Shown here piece by piece: positions 1 through 11,389 of a stretch of 64,000 nucleotides of DNA. Source of the DNA: Pseudomonas putida (GTDB taxonomy: Bacteria > Pseudomonadota > Gammaproteobacteria > Pseudomonadales > Pseudomonadaceae); the NCBI GenBank assembly GCA_041071465.1, contig CP163498.1, positions 3,614,001 to 3,678,000 on the forward strand, read 5' to 3'. Positions within the stretch are counted from its first letter, which is position 1. Each line of letters begins with the position of its first letter. The position numbers were made by a program, and so were the translations under genes. Below the pieces are notes generated by a model. The model was not told where the DNA came from. It did not search any database and worked only from the letters and a program-made list of their open reading frames with translations.

Positions 1-650
1 CAATCGATCAAAGGTTGCCGGCCGCTTTCCACCACGGCCTTCAATGCTGCCAGCAATGCGGCTACGCCAGCCTTGTCGTCCAGATGGCGGGCGCTGATGT
101 GGCCGCTTTCGGTGAACTCGGGCAAAGGGTCGAAGGCCACGAAGTCACCGATGCTCACGCCCAGTGCCTCGCAGTCGGCGCGGGTGGCGCAGTAGGCGTC
201 CAGGCGTACTTCCACATGATCCCAGCTGATAGGCATCTGGTCGATGGCGGTGTTGAAGGCATGCCCGCTGGCCATCAGCGGCAGAACGCTGCCGCGGAAC
301 ACCCCGGTATCGGTGAACACGCTGACGCGACTGCCTTCGGCGAAGCGGCTGGACCAGCAACCCACTGGCGCCAGGGCCAGGCGGCCGTTGTCCTGCAGCT
401 GGCGCACACTGGCGCCGATGGTGTCGAGGTGGGCGGACACGGCCCGGTCGGGTGAAGTTTGCCGGCCCTTGAGGGTGGCGCGGATGGTGCCACGGCGGGT
501 CAGCTCGAAGGGGATGCCCAGTTCGTCCAGGCGTTCGGCAACGTAGCGCACGATGGTATCGGTGAACCCGGTGGGGCTGGGGATGGCGAGCATTTCCAGG
601 AGCACACGTTTGAGGTAGTCGAGATCGGGTTCGGGGAGTCGTTCGGACAT
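1..650 (-). CDS. M42-family metallopeptidase of the NAGGN osmolyte cluster (partial, C-terminus off the left edge)
   Basis: Reading leftwards from an ATG at 650, the frame is open to the window edge, giving about 216 N-terminal residues (starting MSERLPEPDLDYLKRVLLEM). The motifs SAHLDTIG and ARHLDDKAG match the metal-binding His and Asp segments of M42 (aminopeptidase/endoglucanase M) co-catalytic zinc peptidases. It lies downstream of ngg and asnO on the same strand, where the family member associated with the N-acetylglutaminylglutamine amide (NAGGN) system is usually found. Its exact role there, perhaps osmolyte turnover, is inference. A REP-type repeat pair separates it from ngg, so its expression may be uncoupled from the upstream genes. 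The catalytic C-terminal part is not visible. Confidence 0.85.
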   Translation of the reverse strand, partial: MSERLPEPDLDYLKRVLLEMLAIPSPTGFTDTIVRYVAERLDELGIPFELTRRGTIRATLKGRQTSPDRAVSAHLDTIGASVRQLQDNGRLALAPVGCWSSRFAEGSRVSVFTDTGVFRGSVLPLMASGHAFNTAIDQMPISWDHVEVRLDAYCATRADCEALGVSIGDFVAFDPLPEFTESGHISARHLDDKAGVAALLAALKAVVESGRQPLID

Positions 651-696
651 GTCCAGGCCTCCGGTCGGGTTGATATTCCAGGCTGTGGCGCGGTCT

Positions 697-817
697 TTGT
701 AGGAGCGGCCTTGTGTCGCGAAAGGGGTGCGAAGCGCCCCCAGGATTTCAGCTTCGCTGCTTAGATTGCTGGGGCCGCTTTGCGGCCCTTTTCGCGACAC
801 AAGGCCGCTCCTACAAA
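697..817. repeat. Inverted pair of REP-type repeats
   Basis: A unit with core TTGTAGGAGCGGCCTTGTGT begins at 697, and its inverted copy ends at 817. Each arm also carries its own GC-rich hairpin (724-740 and 771-787). The same core recurs as inverted pairs at 18592-18693 and 27372-27474. This is the layout of Pseudomonas REP doublets, which can act as mRNA stabilisers, terminators or insertion targets. Here the pair lies inside the ngg to M42-peptidase transcription unit. Confidence 0.85.
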
Positions 818-831
818 ACGCCGAGCAGTTG

Positions 832-2577
832 TCAGGCCAAAGGTCGGCTATGCGGAAACAGCAAGTCGATAAAGCGCTCGGCCGTTGGCTGCGGTTCATG
901 GTTGGCCAGGCCGGCACGTTCGTTGGCCTCGATGATCACGTACTCCGGCTGCCCGGCGTCACGCACCATGAAGTCCAGCCCCACCACCGGAATTTCCAGC
1001 GCCCGAGCAGCGCGCACAGCAGCGTCGGCCAGTACCGGGTGCAGGCGCTCGGTGACGTCTTCCAGGGTGCCGCCGGTGTGCAGATTGGCGGTGCGCCGCA
1101 CGGCCAGACGCTGGCCGGCAGGCAGCACGTCGTCATAGCCCAAGCCCGCCGCGCGCAAGGTGCGCTCGGTTTCGTCGTCCAGCGGGATGCGGCTTTCGCC
1201 ACTGGTGGCGGCCTGGCGCCGGCGGCTCTGGGCCTCGATCAACTGGCGCACACTGTGCTTGCCATCGCCCAGCACCTGCGCCGGGTGACGGATGGCGGCG
1301 GCCACCACTTCGTAGCCGATCACCACGATGCGCAGGTCGAAGCCGGCATGGAAGCTTTCCAGCAACACGCGGCTGTCGAACTGGCGGGCGTGCGCCACGG
1401 CGCGGGTGATGTCGTCGATGCAGGTCAGGTTCACCGCCACGCCCTGGCCTTGCTCACCGTCGACCGGCTTGACCACGACTGCGCCATGCTCGTCGAGAAA
1501 CGCCAGGTTGTCGTCGGCATTGCCCGCCAGTTGCTGCGCCGGCACCTGCAGCCCAGCGTTGTGCAGGGCGTGCTGGGTCAGGCGCTTGTCTTGGCACAGG
1601 GTCATGGTCACGGCACTGGTCAGGTCGCTGAGCGATTCACGGCAGCGAATGCGCCGCCCACCCAGGCTCAGCGTGAACAGGCCGCCAGCGGCGTCATCCA
1701 CCTGTACTTCGATGCCCCGGCGCAACGCCTCGTCGACGATGATGCGGGCATAGGGGTTAAGGTCGGCTTGCGGCCCGGGCCCGAGGAACAACTGCTCGTT
1801 GATGCCATTTTTGCGCTTGACCGCAAAGGTGGGCAGGTTGCGAAAGCCCAGCTTCTGGTACAGGCGCTTGGCCTGGCGGTTGTCGTGCAGCACCGACAGG
1901 TCGAGGTAGGCCAGGCCCCGGCTCATGAAGTGCTCGATCAGGTGGCGCACCAGCACCTCACCCACGCCTGGGCGGGTGCAGTGCGGGTCCACGGCCAGGC
2001 ACCACAGGCTGCTGCCATGCTCAGGGTCATCGAACGCCTTGGCGTGGTTCAGGCCCATGACGCTGCCGATCACAGCGCCGCTGTCTTCGTCTTCGGCCAG
2101 CCAGTACACCGGGCCGCCCAGGTGCCGAGGGGTCAGTAGTTCGGCGTCCACCGGCAGCATGCTGCGTGCCTGGTACAGGGTGTTGATCGCCTGCCAGTCG
2201 GCGGGGTTCTGCGCCCGGCGCACGCGGAAGCCGCGGAACACCCGCTGCGCCGGGCGGTAGTCGGTGAACCACAGGCGCAAGGTGTCGGACGGGTCCAGGA
2301 ACAACTGCTGTGGGGCCTGGGCCAGCAATTGCTGGGGCGCGGCCACGTACAGGGCGATATCGCGCTCGCCGGGGCATTCGTCGAGCAAGTCCTCGGCCAG
2401 CGAAACCGGGTCGGGGTAGGTGTGGCCGATCAGCAGCCGGCCCCAGCCGCAGTGCACGGCTCGCGGCTGGTCGTGGGGCTGGCTGCCGTCGCCGGCCAGG
2501 CGCGCCTGCAGGCGCTCATAGGACGGCGCCTGGCCGCGCAGCAGGCGCTGCCCGTAAGCGATTTCATGGGCTTTCAT
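832..2577 (-). CDS. ngg: N-acetylglutaminylglutamine synthetase (GNAT plus ATP-grasp)
   Basis: This 581-residue protein has two parts. Residues of about 115-260 form a GNAT acetyltransferase domain with the acetyl-CoA loop RPGVGEVLVRHL, followed by YQKLGF. Residues of about 285-570 form an ATP-grasp ligase domain with VVKPVDGEQGQGV and the metal-binding end IIEANERAGL. This matches the bifunctional enzyme that acetylates glutamine and joins it to a second glutamine to make the precursor of the osmoprotectant NAGGN. Its stop lies 15 bases from a REP pair. It begins 3 bases after the stop of the amidotransferase gene, so the two are almost certainly co-transcribed and probably induced by osmotic stress. 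Confidence 0.92.
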   Translation of the reverse strand: MKAHEIAYGQRLLRGQAPSYERLQARLAGDGSQPHDQPRAVHCGWGRLLIGHTYPDPVSLAEDLLDECPGERDIALYVAAPQQLLAQAPQQLFLDPSDTLRLWFTDYRPAQRVFRGFRVRRAQNPADWQAINTLYQARSMLPVDAELLTPRHLGGPVYWLAEDEDSGAVIGSVMGLNHAKAFDDPEHGSSLWCLAVDPHCTRPGVGEVLVRHLIEHFMSRGLAYLDLSVLHDNRQAKRLYQKLGFRNLPTFAVKRKNGINEQLFLGPGPQADLNPYARIIVDEALRRGIEVQVDDAAGGLFTLSLGGRRIRCRESLSDLTSAVTMTLCQDKRLTQHALHNAGLQVPAQQLAGNADDNLAFLDEHGAVVVKPVDGEQGQGVAVNLTCIDDITRAVAHARQFDSRVLLESFHAGFDLRIVVIGYEVVAAAIRHPAQVLGDGKHSVRQLIEAQSRRRQAATSGESRIPLDDETERTLRAAGLGYDDVLPAGQRLAVRRTANLHTGGTLEDVTERLHPVLADAAVRAARALEIPVVGLDFMVRDAGQPEYVIIEANERAGLANHEPQPTAERFIDLLFPHSRPLA

Positions 2578-2580
2578 CGG

Positions 2581-4366
2581 TCAGATTCCTTGTTCGCTCA
2601 GCCACAGGTTCAGCGCCGCCAGCTGCCACAGCTTGGAGCCGCGCAGCGGTGTCAGCTGGCCATGGGGGTTGCTCAGCAGGCGGTCGAGCATGGCCGGGTT
2701 GAACAGCCCACGGTCCTGGCTGGGGTCGGTCAGCAGCTCACGCACCCAGCCCAGGGTGGCACCTTCCAGGTGTTTCAGGCCCGGCACCGGGAAGTAGCCC
2801 TTTTTGCGGTCGATTACCTCGTGCGGGATCACCCGCCGTGCTGCCTGCTTGAGCACCTGCTTGCCGCCGTCGGGCAGCTTGAAGCGCGCCGGGATGCGTG
2901 CCGACAGTTCCACCAGGCGGTAGTCGAGGAATGGCGTGCGTGCTTCGAGGCCCCAGGCCATGGTCATGTTGTCCACCCGTTTGACCGGGTCGTCGACCAG
3001 CATCACCGTGCTGTCCAGGCGCAAGGCCTTGTCCACCGCGTCCCGTGCGCCGGGGCGGGCGAAGTGCTCGCGCACGAAGTCACCGGCGGCGTCGGTTTCC
3101 AACAGCCAAGGGGCCTGTACGGTATCGCGGTACTCGGCATGGCTGCGGTCGAAGAAGGCGTCGCGGTAGGCGGCAAAGGCATCCTCGGCGCCGGCCACCT
3201 GCGGGTACCAGTGGTAACCGGCGAACAGTTCGTCCGCGCCCTGGCCGCTCTGCACGCCTTTGCAGTGCTTGGCCACTTCCCGCGACAGCAGGTAGAAGGC
3301 GATGCAGTCGTGGCTGACCATCGGCTCGCTCATGGCGCGGAACGCGGCCGGCAACTGGTCGATGATTTCGTGTTCGGCAATGCGCAGTTGGTGATGGCGG
3401 GTGCCGTAGTGCTTGGCGATCAGGTCGGAATACTGGAACTCGTCGCCGCGCTCGCCGCCGGCGTCCTCGAAGCCGATGGAGAAGGTCGACAGGTCGTCCA
3501 CGCCCACTTCGCGCAACAGGCCCACCAGCAGGCTGGAATCGACCCCGCCGGACAGCAACACACCCACGTCGACGGCAGCCCGTTGGCGAATGGCCACGGC
3601 GTCACGGGTGGCGTCGAGCACGCGGGTGGTCCAGCCTTCCAGGTCGAGATCGCGCTCGTCCGGGTTGGCGCCGTATTGCAGTTGCCACCAGGTCTGGCGC
3701 TCTACTTCGCCATGCCGGTCAATGCGCATCCAGGTGCCGGGTTCCAGCTTTTGCACGTTGGCCAGCAGGGTGCGCGGTGCTGGCACCACGGCGTGGAAGT
3801 TCAGGTAGTGGTTGAGCGCCACCGGGTCGAGCATCGGGTCGATGTCGCCGCCCTTGAGCAGCGCCGGCAGGGTAGAGGCAAAGCGCAGGCGCTCGCCGTT
3901 GCGCGACAGGTACAAGGGCTTCACGCCGAGGCGGTCGCGGGCCAGGAACAGGCGCTGGTTATCGCGCTCCCAGATGGCCAGGGCAAACATGCCGTTGAGC
4001 TTGGGCAGCAGTGCCGCGCCCCAGGCGTGGTAGCCCTTGAGCAGCCTCGGTATCGCCGTCGGACCAGAAGCTGTAGCCCAGGTCTTGCAGTTCCTGGCGC
4101 AGTTCGGGGAAGTTGTAGATGGCACCGTTGAAAGCCAGTGACAAGCCCAGGGTGTTGTCGACCATCGGCTGCGCCGAGCCATCGGACAAGTCCATGATTT
4201 TCAGGCGCCGGTGGCCAAGGGCAATCGGGCCTTGGCTATGGAAGCCCCACGCATCCGGGCCGCGTGGCGCCAGGTGATGGGTGATGCGCTCTACCGCAGC
4301 CAGGTCGGCTGGGCGAGGGGCTTGGTCGATAGGGGTGAAACGCAACTCTCCTGCTAATCCGCACAT
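2581..4366 (-). CDS. asnO: N-acetylglutaminylglutamine amidotransferase (asparagine-synthetase-like), interrupted by a 2-base deletion
   Basis: The N-terminus begins MCGLAGELRF, with Cys2 as the expected nucleophile of a class II glutamine amidotransferase. The C-terminal synthetase domain has the PP-loop LLSGGVDSSLLVG. The enzyme amidates N-acetylglutaminylglutamine to NAGGN. The reading frame breaks near 4044. Upstream the frame reads ...SFWSDGDTE, and the homologous continuation LLKGYHAWGAALLPK lies in another frame. Restoring two bases (GAGGTGCTG in place of GAGGCTG on the coding strand) gives one protein of about 595 residues, close to the family length. The break is either a real loss of function or a base-calling error. 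The second is favoured because similar lesions occur in indispensable genes of this window. Confidence 0.88.
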
Positions 4367-4397
4367 AAGTCCTTACCGGTTTTTCCGTTGGGGAGGT

Positions 4398-4418
4398 GGT
4401 GCCCCGGATTAGGGCACC
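4398..4418 (-). promoter_or_regulatory. Hairpin in the untranslated leader of the NAGGN operon
   Basis: GGTGCCC (4398-4404) pairs with GGGCACC (4412-4418) across a 7-base loop, starting 32 bases upstream of the asnO start. There is no T run, so it is not an obvious terminator. A leader or attenuation role for this osmotic-stress operon is only a guess. The rest of 4367-4509 holds no gene that I can see. Confidence 0.4.
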
Positions 4419-4509
4419 TTCAGGAACTGACCTGTGTACTTTGCGAGAGTTTTAGAACAATCTGTTATATGACGTTGAGTCCTGGGGGCGCACTACGCCC
4501 CGAGAGCTA

Positions 4510-6474
4510 TCACTTGCCCCGAATCAACCTACGCAAGGCGAACCGGTTCGGATGACAAGCTTCTGCCACCGCGCGGGGCAACGGCAACGGTTCCCCGCAC
4601 ACCCAGGCCGCCACCAGCTCGCCACTCAACGGCGCTGTGATCAACCCGCGCGAGCCATGCCCACTGTTCACGTACAACCCGCCCAGCCATGGGCAGGCCA
4701 CATCCGGCACCTGCCGCGCATCCCGGCCCAGCACCGCATAGGCCTCGGCAAACGCCTGGCTGTCGGCCAGCGGCCCGACGATTGGCAGGTAATCCGGGCT
4801 GGTGCAACGGAACGCTGCACGCCCCTGCAACTGTTCAGCGTCCAGTTCAGCCACGCCCAGCCGCTGCGCCAGGTCGACGGAAATCTCGTCCAGCAGCGCC
4901 AGGTTGCCCTGGTGTTCGGCCACCGTCGGCGCAAGGTCTTCGCTGTGGAAATCAAAACTCGCGCCCAGGGTATGTTCATCCCCGCGCGGTGGTGCCACAT
5001 AGCCTTCCGCGCACACCACGGTACGCAGCGCCCGGCTGCTGGCGGTGGCCGGCAAGCGGGTGATCTGCCCACGGATGCGCTTGAGCGGCAACTGCGCGCA
5101 AGGCTCGAAACGGCGCACATCGGCAGCGCCGGCCAGGACCACCACCGGTGCGCTGGCCAGCAGGCGATCGCCAGCCCAGGCTTGCCAGTGTTGACCAATG
5201 TTGCGCAGCTCGATGACGTCCTGGTGGGTCAGCAGGCGAATACCTGGGTGCTGCAACTGCTGCTGGCACAGCGCCGGCGGGTGCACCCAACCCCCTTCGG
5301 GGTAGAACAACCCACCGGCTGGCAAGGCCACCCCGGCGATGGCTTCGGCCTCGGCGCGCTCCAGCGCGTGCAGCAAGTCGTGGTCGAAGGCGGCGGCCAG
5401 TTTGCCCTGGCGTTCGGCCTCCTTGGCGTCGAAGGCCAACTGCAGCACGCCGCAGGCATCCCAGTCCTGGCCACGTTGCAAGCGCTGGAGCTGGCGCCGC
5501 GTGTAGCCGAACCCGGACAGAATCATCTGCGACAGCGCGGTGCCATGGGCAGACAGCTTGAGGTACAACACCCCTTGCGGGTTGCCCGAAGCTTCCTGGG
5601 CCGGGGCTTCGTGGCGCTCCAGCACAGTGACCTGCCAGCCACGCCGGGCCAGGCTGGCAGCGGTTGTGCTGCCGGCGAGCCCGGCACCGATCACCAGCGC
5701 TTCGCGCGGCCCTTGTGCAACCGCTGGGCGTGCGTACCAGGGGGCTTTGGGGCCGGGGACGGGGCCGACGTAGGCGCCGCTCATCACCTCCCACTTCTTG
5801 CCGATGCCTGGCACCTTCTTCATGGCGAAGCCAGCTTCGACCAGGCTGCGGCGTACCCAGCCGGTGGTGGTGAACGTGCCCAGCACTGTGCCCGGGTGCG
5901 ATAGCCGCGCCAGCTGCGCGAACAGCTCTGGGGTCCACATGTCGGGGTTCTTGGCAGGGGCGAAGCCATCGAGGAACCACACATCGATCTGTGCATCGAG
6001 TTGCGGCAGCTGTTCCAGCACATCGCCGATCAACAGCGTGAGGGTGACCCGGCCATTGGCGAAGGTGAACTGCTGAAAACCTGGGTGTACCGCCACGTAT
6101 TGCTCCAGCAGCGGCTCGGTATAGGCAGCTAGCTCAGGCCACAGGCTTACGGCGCGGGCCATGTCAGCGTGGCCAAGGGGGTACTTTTCGACGCTGACGA
6201 AGTGCAGGCGCGCGTCGCGGTGAGCGTGCTGGTCGAACAGCTGCCAGGCGCAGAAAAAATTCATCCCGGTGCCAAAACCGGTTTCGCCGATCACCCCGCA
6301 GGTATGCGGCGCCAGGTTGGCAAAGCGCTCGGCCAGGCGGGTCTGGCCGAGGAACACGTGCTTGGTTTCTTCAATGCCTTCGTTGACCGCGAAATAGACG
6401 TCGTCGTATTGCCGCGAGTGGGGGCGGCCCTGGTCGTCCCAGTCGATCTGGGCGTGCTGGAGGAGGGTGGACAT
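4510..6474 (-). CDS. mnmC: tRNA 5-methylaminomethyl-2-thiouridine biosynthesis bifunctional protein
   Basis: The protein has 654 residues and the usual MnmC architecture. An N-terminal SAM-dependent methyltransferase (about 1-235, with GETGFGTGMNFFCAW and DVWFLDGFAPAKNPDMW) is fused to a C-terminal FAD-dependent oxidoreductase (about 255-654, dinucleotide loop ALVIGAGLAGSTTAASLA). The oxidase half converts cmnm5(s2)U to nm5(s2)U at the wobble position of tRNA, and the methyltransferase half then makes mnm5(s2)U. Length and start match the family. It is transcribed alone, divergently from the polyphosphate:AMP phosphotransferase gene. Confidence 0.95.
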   Translation of the reverse strand: MSTLLQHAQIDWDDQGRPHSRQYDDVYFAVNEGIEETKHVFLGQTRLAERFANLAPHTCGVIGETGFGTGMNFFCAWQLFDQHAHRDARLHFVSVEKYPLGHADMARAVSLWPELAAYTEPLLEQYVAVHPGFQQFTFANGRVTLTLLIGDVLEQLPQLDAQIDVWFLDGFAPAKNPDMWTPELFAQLARLSHPGTVLGTFTTTGWVRRSLVEAGFAMKKVPGIGKKWEVMSGAYVGPVPGPKAPWYARPAVAQGPREALVIGAGLAGSTTAASLARRGWQVTVLERHEAPAQEASGNPQGVLYLKLSAHGTALSQMILSGFGYTRRQLQRLQRGQDWDACGVLQLAFDAKEAERQGKLAAAFDHDLLHALERAEAEAIAGVALPAGGLFYPEGGWVHPPALCQQQLQHPGIRLLTHQDVIELRNIGQHWQAWAGDRLLASAPVVVLAGAADVRRFEPCAQLPLKRIRGQITRLPATASSRALRTVVCAEGYVAPPRGDEHTLGASFDFHSEDLAPTVAEHQGNLALLDEISVDLAQRLGVAELDAEQLQGRAAFRCTSPDYLPIVGPLADSQAFAEAYAVLGRDARQVPDVACPWLGGLYVNSGHGSRGLITAPLSGELVAAWVCGEPLPLPRAVAEACHPNRFALRRLIRGK

Positions 6475-6610
6475 GGTTGGCTCGGTTGCAGCGGATGGCG
6501 AGATTTTATGTCATCCGGGTCAGCTGTGGGAGCGCGTTCATTCTCGAACAGGCCAGTACAGGCAGAAATGAAATCCGCTAGTCTTGGTTATCCATTGAAG
6601 GAGCCAGTGC

Positions 6611-8104
6611 ATGTTCGAATCTGCCGAAATCGGCCACAGCATCGACAAGGAGGCTTACGACGCCGAGGTGCCCGCTTTGCGCGAGGCCCTGCTCGAAGCC
6701 CAGTACGAACTCAAGCAGCAGGCGCGTTTCCCGGTGATCGTGCTGATCAACGGCATCGAAGGCGCCGGCAAGGGTGAGACGGTAAAACTGCTCAACGAGT
6801 GGATGGACCCGCGCATGATCGATGTGCTCACGTTCGACCAGCAGACCGACGAGGAACTGGCCCGGCCACCCGCCTGGCGTTACTGGCGGGCCTTGCCACC
6901 GAAGGGGCGGATGGGCGTGTTCTTCGGCAACTGGTACAGCCAGATGCTGCAGGGGCGGGTGCATGGGGTGTTCAAGGACGCCGTGCTCGATCAGGCCATC
7001 ATGGGCGCCGAGCGCCTGGAGCAGATGCTGTGTGACGAAGGTGCGCTGATCATCAAGTTCTGGTTCCACCTGTCCAAGAAGCAGATGAAGGCACGGCTGA
7101 AATCGCTCAAGGACGACCCGCTGCACAGCTGGAAGATCAGCCCGCTGGACTGGCAGCAGTCAGAAACCTACGACCGGTTCGTGCGCTTTGGCGAGCGCGT
7201 GCTGCGCCGCACCAGCCGCGACTATGCCCCGTGGCATATCGTCGAAGGGGTCGACCCGAATTATCGCAGCCTGGCGGTGGGGCGCATCCTGCTGGAAAGC
7301 CTGCAAGCCGCCCTGGCCAACAACCCCAAGGGCAAGCACCAGGGCAACGTGGCCCCGCTTGGCCGCAGCATCGACGACCGCAGCCTGCTTGGCGCCCTGG
7401 ACATGACCTTGCGCCTGGACAAGGCCGACTACCAGGAACAGCTGGTCACCGAACAGGCCCGCCTGGCAGGCCTGCTGCGTGACAAGCATATGCGCCGGCA
7501 TGCGCTGGTGGCGGTGTTCGAAGGCAACGACGCCGCCGGCAAGGGCGGTGCCATCCGCCGCGTGGCGGCTGCGCTGGACCCGCGCCAGTACCGCATCGTG
7601 CCGATTGCCGCACCCACCGAAGAAGAGCGCGCCCAGCCGTACCTTTGGCGGTTCTGGCGGCATATACCGGCGCGTGGCAAGTTCACCATCTTCGACCGTT
7701 CCTGGTATGGCCGGGTGCTGGTGGAGCGGGTGGAAGGCTTTTGCAGCCCGGCCGACTGGATGCGCGCGTACAGCGAGATCAACGACTTTGAAGAGCAGTT
7801 GGTGAACGCCGGCGTGGTGGTGGTCAAGTTCTGGCTGGCGATTGACCAGCAAACCCAGCTGGAGCGCTTCGAAGAGCGCGAGCAGATCCCATTCAAACGC
7901 TACAAGATCACCGAGGAGGACTGGCGCAACCGTGACAAGTGGGGCGAGTACACCCAGGCAGTGGGCGACATGGTCGACCGCACCAGCAGCGAGATTGCAC
8001 CGTGGACGCTGGTGGAGGCCAATGACAAGCGCTGGGCGCGGGTGAAGGTGTTGCGCACCATCAACCAGGCGCTGGAAGCGGCGTTTGCCAAGGACAAGAA
8101 ATAA
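6611..8104 (+). CDS. pap: Polyphosphate:AMP phosphotransferase (class II PPK2)
   Basis: This 497-residue protein has two tandem PPK2 kinase-like modules, the form known as class II PPK2 or PAP. It transfers phosphate from polyphosphate to AMP to give ADP. The first module (about 1-245) has the P-loop NGIEGAGKGETV, but its lid/Walker B region reads FFGNWYSQM in place of the FDRSWY motif. The second module (about 285-497) has EGNDAAGKGGAIRR and an intact FDRSWYGRVLVERVEGF. Activity is therefore expected in the C-terminal half, as is known for the family. An AAGGAG ribosome site lies 7 bases before the ATG. The gene is divergent from mnmC and is followed by a 21-bp perfect inverted repeat. Confidence 0.93.
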   Translation: MFESAEIGHSIDKEAYDAEVPALREALLEAQYELKQQARFPVIVLINGIEGAGKGETVKLLNEWMDPRMIDVLTFDQQTDEELARPPAWRYWRALPPKGRMGVFFGNWYSQMLQGRVHGVFKDAVLDQAIMGAERLEQMLCDEGALIIKFWFHLSKKQMKARLKSLKDDPLHSWKISPLDWQQSETYDRFVRFGERVLRRTSRDYAPWHIVEGVDPNYRSLAVGRILLESLQAALANNPKGKHQGNVAPLGRSIDDRSLLGALDMTLRLDKADYQEQLVTEQARLAGLLRDKHMRRHALVAVFEGNDAAGKGGAIRRVAAALDPRQYRIVPIAAPTEEERAQPYLWRFWRHIPARGKFTIFDRSWYGRVLVERVEGFCSPADWMRAYSEINDFEEQLVNAGVVVVKFWLAIDQQTQLERFEEREQIPFKRYKITEEDWRNRDKWGEYTQAVGDMVDRTSSEIAPWTLVEANDKRWARVKVLRTINQALEAAFAKDKK

Positions 8105-8119
8105 TCGAAGTTCCTGGTT

Positions 8120-8169
8120 GCCTGTTCTGGCCTCTTCGCGTGTTTACCCGCGAAGAGGCCAGAACAGGC
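8120..8169. repeat. Perfect 21-bp inverted repeat after pap, possible terminator
   Basis: GCCTGTTCTGGCCTCTTCGC(G) at 8120-8140 is the exact reverse complement of 8149-8169, around an 8-base loop. There is no strong T tract. The right arm, CGCGAAGAGGCCAGAACAGG(C), closely matches the segment at 22051-22071 after mtnA. The element therefore belongs to a second dispersed repeat family and is not just a one-off terminator. Confidence 0.75.
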
Positions 8170-8297
8170 ATCACATTTACCAAGCCATGCCGCCGAAGAA
8201 TGACCTGATGAATTCTTTTCTCGGCACGCTTTCCCGCCACGGCCCTCCAAGTCCGTAGAATCCAATCACCCCCACCACGGGTTTGATCGAGGATTTT

Positions 8298-9260
8298 ATG
8301 CACACCACTTCCGGCCGCTGGGGCTATGGGCTGTTCCTGGCGCTTCTGACGGCGCTGCTCTGGGGTATCTTGCCGATCAAGCTCAAGCAGGTGCTGCAAG
8401 TGGTCGACCCGATCACCGTCACCTGGTATCGCTTGTCGGTCTCCGGCGGCCTGCTGTTCGCCTGGCTGGCGGCTCAGCGGCGCTTGCCGTCCGTGCGCAA
8501 ACTTACGCCCAAGGGCAAAGGCCTGGTGGTGCTGGCCGTGCTTGGCTTGATGGGTAACTACGTGCTGTACCTGATCGGTCTCAAGCTGCTCAGCCCCGGC
8601 ACCGCGCAACTGGTGGTGCAAATCGGCCCGGTGCTGTTACTGGTGGCCAGCGTATTCGTGTTCCGCGAGCGCTTCAGCCTGGGGCAGGGCGTGGGCCTGC
8701 TGATTCTGCTGGCGGGTTTTGGGCTGTTTTTCAACCAGCGCCTGGAAGAACTGCTGACGTCGCTGGGCACCTACACCACCGGGGTGCTGACTATCCTGCT
8801 GGCCACCAGCATCTGGGTGTTCTACGCCCTGAGCCAGAAGCAATTGCTGACCGTATGGCATTCGCAACAGGTAATGATGGTGATCTACCTCAGTTGCGCC
8901 GCGCTGCTCACGCCTTGGGTGCACCCGCTGGAAGCGCTGCAACTGACCCCAGTGCAAGGTTGGCTGCTGCTGGCCTGTTGCCTGAATACCCTGGTGGCCT
9001 ATGGCGCGTTTGCCGAAGCGCTGGCGCACTGGGAGGCGTCGCGAGTGAGTGCCACCCTGGCGCTGACGCCGCTGGTGACCTTTGTCGCGGTGGCGCTGGC
9101 GGCGGTGATTTGGCCAGCGTACGTACATGCCGAGGACATCAATGCCCTGGGCTATGTGGGAGCGGTAACCGTGGTGTTCGGCTCGGCGGTGGTGGCGCTG
9201 GGGCCATCGCTGGTGGCCGGGTGGCGGGCCCGCAAAGCGCGATTGGCCCAGGTTCATTAA
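8298..9260 (+). CDS. rarD: RarD-type EamA-family inner-membrane transporter
   Basis: This is a very hydrophobic protein of 320 residues with about ten predicted membrane helices in two EamA repeats (for example GLFLALLTALLWGILPIKLK near the start and LALTPLVTFVAVALAAVIW near the end). The helix GNYVLYLIGLKLLSPGTAQL and the family's typical N-terminus point to RarD. The substrate is not established. The ATG at 8298 is preferred over an in-frame TTG 15 bases upstream because GAGG sits 6 bases before it. The upstream stretch 8170-8297 shows no gene. Confidence 0.88.
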   Translation: MHTTSGRWGYGLFLALLTALLWGILPIKLKQVLQVVDPITVTWYRLSVSGGLLFAWLAAQRRLPSVRKLTPKGKGLVVLAVLGLMGNYVLYLIGLKLLSPGTAQLVVQIGPVLLLVASVFVFRERFSLGQGVGLLILLAGFGLFFNQRLEELLTSLGTYTTGVLTILLATSIWVFYALSQKQLLTVWHSQQVMMVIYLSCAALLTPWVHPLEALQLTPVQGWLLLACCLNTLVAYGAFAEALAHWEASRVSATLALTPLVTFVAVALAAVIWPAYVHAEDINALGYVGAVTVVFGSAVVALGPSLVAGWRARKARLAQVH

Positions 9261-9305
9261 GCCTACGCGCTCCCACAATGCCCGGGTAATGAGCGGCTGG
9301 CCGAG

Positions 9306-10700
<1,395 letters not shown>

Positions 10701-10854
10701 TCTGTACTCACTCCTGTGTAGTTCGAAATCGCAGTTTAGGCCCTGATTCGACCGAGCGGTTCCGTCGCTCGTCGTGCCACTTGAGCACATCGCCACCACG
10801 GCGCAGAATGCTCTACTCTGAGGTACCCGCCTCCGTCTCTTTGAAGGAAATGCA

Positions 10855-11379
10855 ATGACCCGTCTCCGTGTCCTTTGTGCCGCCGTTGCCCTGGTTTGCG
10901 CCAGCGGCCAGGTACTCGCTGCCACCGCCAGCCACAACGCTGCTGCCGAGAAATTCCTGACCCTGGCCAACGCCGACAAGCTGGGCACCCCGGTGTACAT
11001 GCAAGTACAGCAAATGTTCGCCCAGCGTTTCGCCCAGACCAAGGCCCCGGCCGCCAAACAGCCGGTACTGGAAAGCTACCAGGCCAAGGCCAACGCGGCA
11101 CTGGACAACGCCATCGGCTGGAACAAGCTGAAGCCGAAGATGGTCGACCTGTACACCCAGACCTTCACCGAGCAGGAGCTCAAGGACCTGGTCAAGTTCT
11201 ATGAATCGCCACTGGGCAAGAAAGTGCTGCGTGAAATGCCCAAGGTTACCCAGCAGTCGGCGCAGCTGACCCAACAGAGCCTGGAACCAGCAGTGCCGGT
11301 GGTGAACAAGCTGCTGGAAGACATGACCAAGGAACTGGACCCGAACGCAGGCAAGGCCGCCGCCCCTGCGAAGAAGTGA
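10855..11379 (+). CDS. Exported DUF2059-domain protein
   Basis: The protein has 174 residues. A signal peptide is evident ([20 protein letters not shown], cleavage expected after VLAA), so it should be periplasmic or envelope-associated. The mature part is helical, and the segment [20 protein letters not shown] is the hallmark of DUF2059. No biochemical function is established for this family. The C-terminus is Ala/Lys-rich. GAAGGA precedes the ATG at 10855. The bolA-like gene starts 10 bases after its stop, so the two probably share a transcript that ends at the hairpin at 11716-11743. Confidence 0.85.
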   Translation: MTRLRVLCAAVALVCASGQVLAATASHNAAAEKFLTLANADKLGTPVYMQVQQMFAQRFAQTKAPAAKQPVLESYQAKANAALDNAIGWNKLKPKMVDLYTQTFTEQELKDLVKFYESPLGKKVLREMPKVTQQSAQLTQQSLEPAVPVVNKLLEDMTKELDPNAGKAAAPAKK

Positions 11380-11389
11380 GTACGCCGCA

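Noticed and set aside
832..4131. Long plus-strand frames opposite ngg and asnO (for example 2329-4131)
   Set aside because: These are shadows of the minus-strand osmolyte genes and show no domain or ribosome site.
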